Source: Treponema sp. (lineage in GTDB: Bacteria > Spirochaetota > Spirochaetia > Treponematales > Breznakiellaceae). From it: a stretch of DNA of 64,000 bases. This document shows positions 9,707-17,527 of the stretch, piece by piece (position 1 is the stretch's first letter; each line of letters opens with the position of its first letter). The notes under the pieces are model-generated. The model was not told where the DNA came from. It saw only the letters and a program-made list of their open reading frames with translations, and did no database searches. The stretch spans positions 1 through 64,000 of the forward strand of contig WQSN01000001.1 in NCBI GenBank assembly GCA_009787835.1, read 5' to 3'. The translations under genes and the position numbers were made by a program.

Positions 9707-11074
9707 ATGATTGATTTTCCTGAAGCGATAAACAATCCATACATTGATATGAATGAGCGGCTTACCGCTTTACGTTCTTTTCATCAAACAGAACAATTAA
9801 ATGGCAATTTTCCAAAAAAAAGTGAAGAAATTAACAATCATATCCATACTGTTTACAGTTTCAGTCCATATACTCCCTCCATGGCAGCGCTTCAGGCGAG
9901 AAAATCAGGGCTTGCCGCAGCAGGCTCTGTTGACCATGATTCTATCGGCGCTGCGATGGAAATGCTCGAAGCATGCGCGATTTTAGGCATTGGCAGCTGT
10001 GTTGGTTTTGAAGTACGGGTCAGTTTCAGGAAAGGCGCGGATGGAAAAACATGTCCGTTCGCTGACAGAAAAATCAATAACCCAGATTCGCGCGGGATCG
10101 CTTATATGACAGTCCAGGGAGTGCCGCGCAAGGCTATTGTACGCTCACAGGAATTTCTTTCGCCAATCAGGGAGCAGAGGCTTAAACGGACAGAGGCGAT
10201 GACAGTTTCAGCTAACGTATTGCTGAAGGAAGCCGGATTTAATGAGATTGATTTTCAGCGTGATATATGTCTCAAATCCAAATACGCGCAGGGCGGAGGA
10301 ATAACAGAACGACATCTTCTCGCTTCCGCCGCACGTATAATAATTGATAAATACGGCAAAGGACAGGAACTGGTTTTGGCGCTTAAAACCAAATTGGGAA
10401 TTATTGTTCCTGTGAAAATTGAAGTATTACTTTCTCAGGCGGATAATCCTCATTACCTGTTTGATCTATTAGGGATTTTAAAACAGGATTTTTTACCAAA
10501 AATTTTTATACAGCCCGATGAAAAAGAATGCGTTCCGGCGCAAGAAATAGTATCATTTGCAGAATCATCAGGAGCTATTTCATCTTACGCCTATCTGGGC
10601 GATGTAGGGGAATCCCCGACAGGCGATAAGCGGGCGGAAAAATATGAAGATGATTACATCGAAGAACTGTTCGCGGAACTGGCTCGCCTTAAATACAGAG
10701 CTGTAACATATATGCCTCCGCGAAACACGCGTGAGCAGTTAAAAAATGTTCAGCGGCTTTGCCGTGAAATGGGTTTTATGGAAATTACAGGCGTTGATAT
10801 AAACACTTCGCGTCAGTCTTTTAACTGTCCTGAAGTTCTGCAGAATGAATTCCGTCATCTGCTTGACACAACATGGGCGCTGATTGCCCACGAGCGCCTG
10901 ACCACAGTTGATAAACGTTTCAGCCTTTTTTCAGATGAAAATCCGTTAGCTGCCATTAATCTGAAAGAGCGGCTAACGTTATACGCAAATTTAGGAAAAA
11001 GGCTTAACCTGAATAATCCGCAGGAGTCGGCCTGTGAAATGGCCGCTGAAATCGATAAAGGGAGATTTATATGA
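9707..11074 (+). CDS. PHP-domain metal-dependent hydrolase
   Basis: The 455-residue protein has the PHP signature near its N-terminus: H45-I-H47-T-x-YSFSPY and D76-H77-D78-S, metal ligands of the polymerase/histidinol-phosphatase superfamily, followed by GFEVRV. A phosphoesterase or related hydrolase activity in the cytoplasm is expected. The C-terminal two thirds has further conserved-looking Asp/Glu/His positions but no second domain I recognise. It overlaps the downstream SDR gene by ATGA, so the two are translationally coupled, and it is divergent from the DeoR operon. The substrate is unknown; the regulator type suggests a sugar or polyol phosphate. Confidence 0.75.
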   Translation: MIDFPEAINNPYIDMNERLTALRSFHQTEQLNGNFPKKSEEINNHIHTVYSFSPYTPSMAALQARKSGLAAAGSVDHDSIGAAMEMLEACAILGIGSCVGFEVRVSFRKGADGKTCPFADRKINNPDSRGIAYMTVQGVPRKAIVRSQEFLSPIREQRLKRTEAMTVSANVLLKEAGFNEIDFQRDICLKSKYAQGGGITERHLLASAARIIIDKYGKGQELVLALKTKLGIIVPVKIEVLLSQADNPHYLFDLLGILKQDFLPKIFIQPDEKECVPAQEIVSFAESSGAISSYAYLGDVGESPTGDKRAEKYEDDYIEELFAELARLKYRAVTYMPPRNTREQLKNVQRLCREMGFMEITGVDINTSRQSFNCPEVLQNEFRHLLDTTWALIAHERLTTVDKRFSLFSDENPLAAINLKERLTLYANLGKRLNLNNPQESACEMAAEIDKGRFI

Positions 11075-12288
11075 TAGTTGATTATACTGCAGCTTTAATC
11101 AGAGGGTTTTATATTGATTTAACGGGAAGACCGCAGACAGTAGTAACAGAGGAATGGCCCTCTTCAGCGCCGGAAAACGCGCTGAAACTTGAAATGAATC
11201 CTGAAGAAAACGGGAAGTTTTTCGCTGATTTTATGCGTAATAAATATGAAGACTGGAAAAAGTCATTCGCCTGCGGCGCAGGCGAGGGCAGGGTATTGCT
11301 CCCATCCTGCGCCGCATTGACAGATAACGGTAAAACAAAAGCTCTGTTCTGGATTGACAATGACATTGATTCTGCGCGTAAACGGCAGGCGGAAAGAGAC
11401 GATACACCAAGAATGGAAACACCGGATTCGCCTGGAGATGTTATAAGTGCGGAAGAACGCGCCTACCTTTTTAAAAACCGCATCGCCCTAGTTACAGGAG
11501 GCGCGCAGGGGATAGGGGAGGAAATAGTGCGAAACCTTACAGCTATGGGAGCTTTGGTTTTTATCGCAGACCTGAACCTTGAAGGAGCGCAGAGACTTAC
11601 CGCTATTGTCAATGAAAATGAAAAACGAACCGCCGCTTTGGCATTGCAGGCGGATGTATCAAGCGAAGAATCCGTTCAGTTAATGTTTAGCTCTGTATTA
11701 CAGCTAACAGGCGGCATTGACCTTTGCATAAGCAATGCCGGAGTGCTTAAGGCTGGCAGCGTGCTTGATCAGGAACTTTCTGATTTTAAATTTGTTACGG
11801 ATATTAATTACACAGGTTTTTTTATCATCAGTAAATTCGCAGGCCGCCTTTTACGCTCCATGCGCTATTCAGCTCCGCGCTGGAGTACTGATATAATTCA
11901 GATTAACTCGAAATCGGGACTGGAAGGTTCCAATAAAAACGGCGCTTATGCCGGAGGTAAATTCGGAAGCCTGGGTCTTGTAGCAAGTTTTGCGATGGAA
12001 CTGGTAGAATACGGAATTAAAGTAAACGCTGTATGTCCCGGAAATTTTCTTGACGGTCCTCTGTGGTCCGATCCGGAAAAAGGCCTTTTTGTTCAGTACT
12101 TAAAAACCGGAAAAGTTCCCGGCGCTAAAACAATTGCCGATGTCCGCACCTTTTACGAATCCAGAGTCCCGATGAAGCGCGGCTGTACAGGCAGGGATTT
12201 GGTACGCGCTATTTATTACATTGTTGAGCAGCAATACGAAACAGGCCAGGCCGTTCCTGTAACCGGCGGACAGATCATGCTGCATTAA
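11071..12288 (+). CDS. Short-chain dehydrogenase with N-terminal extension, sorbitol-6-phosphate-dehydrogenase-like
   Basis: The 405-residue protein carries an SDR domain from about residue 137: TGGAQGIG (142-149), N222-A-G, catalytic Ser near 280-282, and Y293-x3-K297. The ending PVTGGQ is usual for classical SDRs. VPMKRGC in the C-terminal part recalls SrlD-type dehydrogenases. The first ~130 residues are an extension I do not recognise; they could be a vestige of a fused aldolase as in rhamnulose-phosphate aldolase/dehydrogenase proteins, but no catalytic motif of such a domain is visible. The ATG overlaps the stop of the PHP gene (ATGA). NAD(P)-dependent oxidation of a sugar alcohol or its phosphate is inferred. 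Confidence 0.8.
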   Translation: MIVDYTAALIRGFYIDLTGRPQTVVTEEWPSSAPENALKLEMNPEENGKFFADFMRNKYEDWKKSFACGAGEGRVLLPSCAALTDNGKTKALFWIDNDIDSARKRQAERDDTPRMETPDSPGDVISAEERAYLFKNRIALVTGGAQGIGEEIVRNLTAMGALVFIADLNLEGAQRLTAIVNENEKRTAALALQADVSSEESVQLMFSSVLQLTGGIDLCISNAGVLKAGSVLDQELSDFKFVTDINYTGFFIISKFAGRLLRSMRYSAPRWSTDIIQINSKSGLEGSNKNGAYAGGKFGSLGLVASFAMELVEYGIKVNAVCPGNFLDGPLWSDPEKGLFVQYLKTGKVPGAKTIADVRTFYESRVPMKRGCTGRDLVRAIYYIVEQQYETGQAVPVTGGQIMLH

Positions 12289-12319
12289 CGAAAAAAAAGA
12301 ATACAGATTTACGAACAAT

Positions 12320-12401
12320 TGCGGCCTAGAAGACTTGAACTTCCATGCCTCTCGGCACCAGCACCTCAAGCTGGCGTGTCTACCAGTTCCACCAAGGCCG
12401 C
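12320..12401 (-). tRNA. tRNA-Leu (anticodon GAG)
   Basis: The 82-base cloverleaf on the minus strand has a perfect 7-bp acceptor stem (GCGGCCT/AGGCCGC) and discriminator A. The anticodon stem-loop is CCAGC-TTGAGGT-GCTGG with anticodon GAG. The long class-II variable arm TGCC-GAGA-GGCA and a GGAAG-TTCAAGT-CTTCT T-arm are typical of tRNA-Leu. The 3' CCA is not encoded. Confidence 0.95.
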
Positions 12402-12851
12402 AATAGACTTCATAAGATTTTATAAAATATAGTGTCATATCAGTAAAAAATTGTCAAGTAAATATCAATTCATCAAAAAAAATTGTTGAATTAATTTTTA
12501 ATTTTTTTTATTCACATCGGGATTTTCGTTTATTAATGAAATAATTTTATCCTGCATACATTAACTCTCCTTAACGGTAAAGATTATTAAAGCTATGAAT
12601 TAATTTGTATACAAGACGAAGTTCGGGCATTTCACATTGGTTAGTATATGCAAATTTATGGTTTTTTGATAGGTTTTAAATGTGTTTGATAAACATTTTA
12701 TTAAGTTGTTCCTTCTCTGTGCAGCGGGAGCGAATTTTCTGCTCAATACGATGTTTGTGTCCGGACATGGTTATTTATCGAATAACAAAAACCTTTTTAT
12801 TCATACTATAATTGGAGTCTGTCAATTATTAGGCAGGTAAAGGATGATTAA
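12402..12851. other. Intergenic region between tRNA-Leu and the LacI gene
   Basis: About 450 AT-rich bases without a convincing gene. On the minus strand TTGACA (12457-12452) and TATATT (12431-12426), 20 bases apart, could serve the tRNA, although the spacing is long. On the plus strand a palindrome TGTCCGGACA (12758-12767), an inverted repeat and a TATAAT box precede lacI. The middle 250 bases show nothing recognisable. Confidence 0.5.
12758..12812 (+). promoter_or_regulatory. Putative lacI-family gene promoter with inverted repeats
   Basis: TATAAT at 12807-12812 has no good -35 box. In its place sits the inverted repeat GTTATT-TATCG-AATAAC (12770-12786), preceded by the palindrome TGTCCGGACA (12758-12767). 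An activator-dependent or autoregulated promoter is a reasonable reading. Confidence 0.4.
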
Positions 12852-13823
12852 GTGATAAACGATATAGCAAAAGAACTCGGCGTTTCCAAAACAACTATAT
12901 CGAGAGCTATCAGCGGCAATGGACGCGTGTCAGAAAAAACCCGTAAACGCATATTAAAATATACTGCTGAAATTGGTTACATACCAAACGCCGCTGCGCG
13001 TAATCTCGCGACAACAAAAGCGAAAAATATCGCTTTCTCAATGCCCCTTAACAGGGATTCGATTAGATCAGATTATTTTCTGGAATGTTTGTTCGGAGTT
13101 AATAAAAAAGCGATAGAGGCCTCCTATGATGTTCTGATACTGGGGGATGAAATAGATACAATAAGCAGGGTAATTAACAGCCGTAAAGCAGACGGAATGG
13201 TGTTAACCAGAAATATTGGCGACACTGCCCTGGAAAAGCTTGCGCTGTCCGGTATTCCGATTGTTTTAACAGGTTCCACAAGCGTTCCGAATATTATTCA
13301 GGTAAGTTATGACGCGAAAGCCGCATTCAGTGATCTTACATTGCGTTTGATGGATATGTGGGAAGGGGATTTTGGGCTTATTGTTACAAGAAAAGAATTT
13401 CCTGCAAATCAAACGCGCGTTTCGGGTTTTTCACACGCCATTACAAAAAAAAACAGGACGACCTTCATTGAATATAACGCGGTAACGGAAGATGATGTGT
13501 ACAGGGCGTTTCACAGAATGAATAATAACGGTATCCGCAATATTATTTGCGGTGATGACGCTGTCTGTTTAAATTTATTAAATATTATCAAAGGCGGCGG
13601 CAGATTCGAAAGTAAATTTGATCCAGGGAAAACAGGGCATGACAATATAAATATCGCGTCATTTCACTCAAGCCATTATCTGGAAACTTTTCATCCTGAA
13701 ATACCAGTTGTCCAGCTTGATCCGGAAAAATTAGGTGACATCGCCTGTAAAATGCTGTTACTGAGCATCAATGGCTACGAAACTCCTGTAACGACGCTTT
13801 TGGATTATATAATCAGATTTTAA
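12852..13823 (+). CDS. LacI-family transcriptional regulator
   Basis: The 323-residue protein begins directly in a LacI helix-turn-helix (INDIAKELGVSKTTISRAI, then GYIPNAAARNLAT as hinge), followed by a periplasmic-binding-protein-like ligand domain. The GTG start is preceded by AAAGGA at 12839-12844; an ATG a few bases upstream leads straight to a stop and is not used. It stands just before the sugar importer, whose promoter carries a LacI-type operator at 13911-13926, so it is the likely repressor of that operon. The inducer is probably a galactan- or uronide-derived oligosaccharide, inferred from the downstream glycosidases. Confidence 0.88.
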   Translation: MINDIAKELGVSKTTISRAISGNGRVSEKTRKRILKYTAEIGYIPNAAARNLATTKAKNIAFSMPLNRDSIRSDYFLECLFGVNKKAIEASYDVLILGDEIDTISRVINSRKADGMVLTRNIGDTALEKLALSGIPIVLTGSTSVPNIIQVSYDAKAAFSDLTLRLMDMWEGDFGLIVTRKEFPANQTRVSGFSHAITKKNRTTFIEYNAVTEDDVYRAFHRMNNNGIRNIICGDDAVCLNLLNIIKGGGRFESKFDPGKTGHDNINIASFHSSHYLETFHPEIPVVQLDPEKLGDIACKMLLLSINGYETPVTTLLDYIIRF

Positions 13824-13872
13824 TTCTGTTCGCTCAATATTGACCTTTTTCAGGAAAAATGTAAAAAAAAGC

Positions 13873-13926
13873 TTGACAAATCCGCTATTTTGGTTGTATC
13901 CTGTATTTAAGCGCAACCGCTTGCGC
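13873..13926 (+). promoter_or_regulatory. Importer operon promoter with LacI-type operator
   Basis: TTGACA at 13873-13878 is followed by a weak -10 near 13895-13900. The region just after the start point holds GCGCAACCGCTTGCGC (13911-13926), a 16-bp near-palindrome with the central CG and AAnCGnTT core of LacI/PurR-family operators. Binding there would block transcription. The regulator gene is immediately upstream. Confidence 0.65.
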
Positions 13927-13958
13927 AGCCAAAATATCAGAGTGTTAAGGAGTGATTG

Positions 13959-14888
13959 ATGCTTTTACGAAAGCAAAACAGTTTTTTTTCCGATTTAATC
14001 AAGAATAAAGCCTTCCTGATACTGCTGCTGCCTGCGATAATTTACATAGTTATTTTCGCGTACCTGCCAATGACAGGCATTATACTGGCGTTTAAAAGAT
14101 ATACTTATGCAGGGGGAATTTTCGGCAGTCCGTGGAATGGGTTAAGAAATTTTAATTTCTTTTTTAAATCCGGACATGCGTTAATCGTCACGAGAAATAC
14201 TGTTTTATACAATCTTCTGTTTATCGTATTCAATACGATTTTGCAGGTAACAGTGGCAATACTGATTACCGAAGTCGGCGGCAGGTATTTCAAGAAAATT
14301 ACGCAGACGATGATGTTCCTGCCGTACTTTATTTCCTGGGTAGTCGTGTCCGTAATCGCGTTCAATTTATTAAGCTACGATGTTGGTATCATTAATACGG
14401 TAGTCAAACATCTGGGAGGCGAGAAAATATCATTCTATTCTGAACAGAAATTCTGGCCGTTTATATTAACGTTTTTCCAGGCATGGAAAGGCGTAGGATA
14501 CGGCTCAATAATTTATCTCGCGGCGATTATGGGAATTGACACCGAAATATATGAAGCCGCGCGGATTGACGGAGCGAATGTTTTTCAGCGGATTTTTAAG
14601 GTTACTATCCCTCAGTTAAGGCCGACAATAATTATTCTTTTCCTGCTGGCAATTGGCGGCATATTCAGGGGAAATTTTGATATGTTTTACAATCTTGTCG
14701 GAAGAAACGGATTGTTATACAGTGCGACAGATGTTATCGATACATTTACATTCCGCGCGCTAATGACAAACTCCGACTTTGGAATGTCGGCGGCTTCCGG
14801 TCTTTTCCAGTCCGTTTGCTGTTTCATCACAATCTTAATCGCCAATAAACTGATTAAAATGTATGAAAAAGACTACGCTTTATTTTAG
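13959..14888 (+). CDS. LplB-type oligosaccharide ABC transporter permease
   Basis: About 309 residues with six predicted membrane helices, a membrane-spanning component of a carbohydrate uptake (CUT1) importer. The cytoplasmic EAA loop reads EAARIDGANVFQRIFKVTIP (near 200-220), the docking site for the ATPase. The N-terminal FxYLPMTGIILAFK pattern is characteristic of LplB/YteP permeases for pectin- or alpha-mannan-type oligosaccharides. ATG 13959 has AAGGAG six bases upstream and is preferred to the TTG at 13956. It is the first gene of the operon behind the LacI-type operator. No ATPase gene follows, as is usual for this family, which borrows a shared MsmK-type ATPase. Confidence 0.9.
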   Translation: MLLRKQNSFFSDLIKNKAFLILLLPAIIYIVIFAYLPMTGIILAFKRYTYAGGIFGSPWNGLRNFNFFFKSGHALIVTRNTVLYNLLFIVFNTILQVTVAILITEVGGRYFKKITQTMMFLPYFISWVVVSVIAFNLLSYDVGIINTVVKHLGGEKISFYSEQKFWPFILTFFQAWKGVGYGSIIYLAAIMGIDTEIYEAARIDGANVFQRIFKVTIPQLRPTIIILFLLAIGGIFRGNFDMFYNLVGRNGLLYSATDVIDTFTFRALMTNSDFGMSAASGLFQSVCCFITILIANKLIKMYEKDYALF

Positions 14889-14908
14889 CCGCGGGGGAGG
14901 TTATTAAT

Positions 14909-15832
14909 TTGAAAAAAAATCCCAACGCGGTAAAGGGCGGCAAAGACGAAACCATTCTGCATATAATTGCGTATATCTTTGTAAGTATAGTCGCCCTTTC
15001 ATGCCTGCTGCCTTTTATACTTGTTATTTCCGCTTCGTTTTCTAGTGAATCAGCAATATTGAGGGACGGATTCTCATTATTGCCGAATGAACCGGGACTT
15101 GAAGCATACAGGCAGGTATTCAATCAGCCGAATGTAATTCTGCGCGCTTACATGGTTACCATTATCCTGACTATTTCGGGCACTTTAATCGCGTTATCTT
15201 TACAATCCATAACGGCTTATGTTTTGGCAAGGCGTGATTTTAAATGGAGAAACGGTTTCTCGCTGTTTTTCTATATAACGATGCTGTTTAATGGAGGTCT
15301 TGTTCCGTATTTCATCCTTATGACGCAGTATCTGCAAATGAGGAACAACTATCTTGCGCTGCTTTTGCCGCTTCTTTTCAGCGTATTTAATCTGCTTATT
15401 CTAAAAAGTTATATAATGGGTATTCCCCTTGAAATGATCGAATCGGCGAAAGTAGACGGCTGCTCTGTATTCAGAACTTATTTATCAATCATTTTACCGT
15501 TAATGAAACCGGCGCTCGCGACAATCGGATTATTTATCGCATTAGGTTACTGGAACGACTGGTACAGCGCAATGCTGTTTATTTCAGATGATAAAATGAA
15601 ACCCCTGCAGTATATGCTCTATGAAAAAGTAAACAACATAGAAGGATATAAACGTTTAATCGCATCAGGAACAACGAGTATAAGCGCGGAAGCTCTTAGC
15701 GCCATCAGTATACCTACAGAATCGCTTAAGATGGCGTTAACTGTCGTAGTTACAGGCCCCATTATACTTTTATATCCCATAATTCAAAAATACTATGTAA
15801 AAGGAATTACTCTCGGCGCAGTAAAGGGCTGA
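14909..15832 (+). CDS. LplC/YtcP-type oligosaccharide ABC transporter permease
   Basis: The 307-residue second permease of the importer is the MalG-like partner with about six membrane helices. Its EAA loop is EMIESAKVDGCSVFRTYLSI, followed by ILPLMKPALATI. The YWNDWYSAMLFI segment and a C-terminus ending in YYVKGITLGAVKG are hallmarks of the YtcP/LplC family. It starts at TTG with GGGAGG eight bases upstream. It lies 20 bases after the LplB-type gene and 61 before the binding-protein gene. Confidence 0.9.
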   Translation: MKKNPNAVKGGKDETILHIIAYIFVSIVALSCLLPFILVISASFSSESAILRDGFSLLPNEPGLEAYRQVFNQPNVILRAYMVTIILTISGTLIALSLQSITAYVLARRDFKWRNGFSLFFYITMLFNGGLVPYFILMTQYLQMRNNYLALLLPLLFSVFNLLILKSYIMGIPLEMIESAKVDGCSVFRTYLSIILPLMKPALATIGLFIALGYWNDWYSAMLFISDDKMKPLQYMLYEKVNNIEGYKRLIASGTTSISAEALSAISIPTESLKMALTVVVTGPIILLYPIIQKYYVKGITLGAVKG

Positions 15833-15893
15833 TGTATGTAAGATTAACGGTTTGTTAAACCGGATCTATATAATTTTTTTGGAGGAAAACATA

Positions 15894-17453
15894 ATGAAAA
15901 GGATTATGTTGATTTTGACGATGTTGATTGCGGTATCAGCAATGGTATTCGCCACCGGCAGCAGGCAGAGCAGTTCAGGACCCAGTACGCCCGGAATGAC
16001 TTATAAGGGACATGATGTATCGCAGACTATTACGCTTGTCGCGTATATGTTAGGCGATTTACATCCGGACGGGCAGCAAATTATCGACAGGGTAAACACA
16101 ATTCTCAGATCGACAATCAACGCAACAATAGAGTGGAGATACCTGTCATGGAGCGAACATGGCACAAGGTACCCTCTGCTTTTTACAAGTCAGGATGATT
16201 TTGATATTATCTTCACCGCTCCTCAATGGGCACATTATGAATCAACTGTCGGTATGGGCGGCTTTGAACCGATGACTCAAACATTCGTGCAGAGATTCGC
16301 TCCTGATGTCTGGAACATCATTCCGGCGGAAGCCTGGGATCAGTTAAAGATTAACGGTATTCCCTATGCAGTTCCTTCCGGTGAAGCGGCTCTCCGTTCC
16401 GATGTTAACGCGGTGCGCGGCGATTTTATGGAAATGGCAGGCATCAGGGATATTTCCACATTTGATCAATTGATTTCGTTTTTTACATGGATCGCGAACA
16501 ATCAAAACAGAACGGGAGGAGTATCTCCTTTAGGCGCTTCCACGGGCGGGTTTCTGTACAATTATTTCAGGCAAAACAATCTGCAGCTTTTGCCGGGAAC
16601 ACCCTATGAAATTTTATTTTATAATTTTCTCCAGCCCAATAATACCAGGGTCGCGTATCTGCTTGATCAGAGCTGGTTCAGGCAATACTGCCTTGATATG
16701 AAACGTTATTTTGAAGCGGGTTTTTGGTCGCGTGACAGCCTTGCCTCGACAAGCACATATCAGGAAAATTTCCTCAGAGGGCAGGCGGCGTCATTCAGCT
16801 GGAACATCGGTTCTGTGCTCAATTTCCTCCAGCAAGCCGACTCGGAACATCCTAACTGGAAAGTTACATTTGTTGATCCTGAACTGACAGGCTACAAGTG
16901 GGTAGAAGACTATAACAACAACAATCTGGCAATCAACGCATTCAGCAGAAAAAAAGAAAGAGCGATGATGGCTTTAAATGAACTGTACAGCAACAGGGAA
17001 ATCAACCGTCTGCTTCGTTATGGTATTGAAGGCGTGCATTACAATGTTGTAAATCAACTTTATTACCAGACAACCGCGCAGTCCAACAGATACCCTGTCG
17101 CCGGCAATGCTCCGGCATGGGTAATAAAAAACCCTGCCTTTACGCTTGAACAGTACATCCCGAACCCGACGGTGTATCAGCTTAAAGAACAGGAAGTGCG
17201 AAAGGTATGGGAGCGGAATAAAGCGCCGTCTCATCCTCTCACCAGGTTCACACTTGATACATCAAACATTACCACCCAGATAGCGATGATTAATACAATT
17301 CAGGAACAGTATTTCACGCCGTTAATCAGCGGCATGGCAGGCGATGTTGATGCCGCGATTGCGACTCTCCGCACGCAGCTTGACAGGGCCGGAATACAGG
17401 ATGTAATTAACGAGGCAAACAGGCAAATACAAAGTTATATGTCAAGACGATAA
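15894..17453 (+). CDS. LplA-like extracellular solute-binding protein without lipobox Cys
   Basis: The 519-residue substrate-binding protein begins at ATG 15894 after a strong GGAGG. The N-terminus has a charged MKR, a hydrophobic stretch and VSAMVFA|TGSRQ. The place where family 1 lipoproteins carry Cys is Thr21, so cleavage by signal peptidase I rather than lipidation is expected, or anchoring differs. The mature part is a large CUT1-type binding protein of the LplA kind, with many Trp/Tyr residues suited to binding long oligosaccharides. It delivers ligand to the two preceding permeases. Ligand identity is not visible; the glycosidases downstream suggest galactan- or pectin-derived oligosaccharides. 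Confidence 0.85.
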   Translation: MKRIMLILTMLIAVSAMVFATGSRQSSSGPSTPGMTYKGHDVSQTITLVAYMLGDLHPDGQQIIDRVNTILRSTINATIEWRYLSWSEHGTRYPLLFTSQDDFDIIFTAPQWAHYESTVGMGGFEPMTQTFVQRFAPDVWNIIPAEAWDQLKINGIPYAVPSGEAALRSDVNAVRGDFMEMAGIRDISTFDQLISFFTWIANNQNRTGGVSPLGASTGGFLYNYFRQNNLQLLPGTPYEILFYNFLQPNNTRVAYLLDQSWFRQYCLDMKRYFEAGFWSRDSLASTSTYQENFLRGQAASFSWNIGSVLNFLQQADSEHPNWKVTFVDPELTGYKWVEDYNNNNLAINAFSRKKERAMMALNELYSNREINRLLRYGIEGVHYNVVNQLYYQTTAQSNRYPVAGNAPAWVIKNPAFTLEQYIPNPTVYQLKEQEVRKVWERNKAPSHPLTRFTLDTSNITTQIAMINTIQEQYFTPLISGMAGDVDAAIATLRTQLDRAGIQDVINEANRQIQSYMSRR

Positions 17454-17463
17454 TCTTAACAAT

Positions 17464-17502
17464 AGACTTGTCCGGTAATCTTGTTAGCTGCCGGACAAGT
17501 CT
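17464..17502 (+). repeat. 12-bp stem-loop between binding-protein and GH35 genes
   Basis: AGACTTGTCCGG (17464-17475), a 15-base loop and CCGGACAAGTCT (17491-17502) pair perfectly. An A-run rather than a T-run follows on the plus strand, so it is not a standard intrinsic terminator. It may protect the 3' end of the abundant binding-protein message or tune readthrough into the glycosidase genes. Confidence 0.7.
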
Positions 17503-17527
17503 AAAAAAACGTTAGTTTACTGCATTT

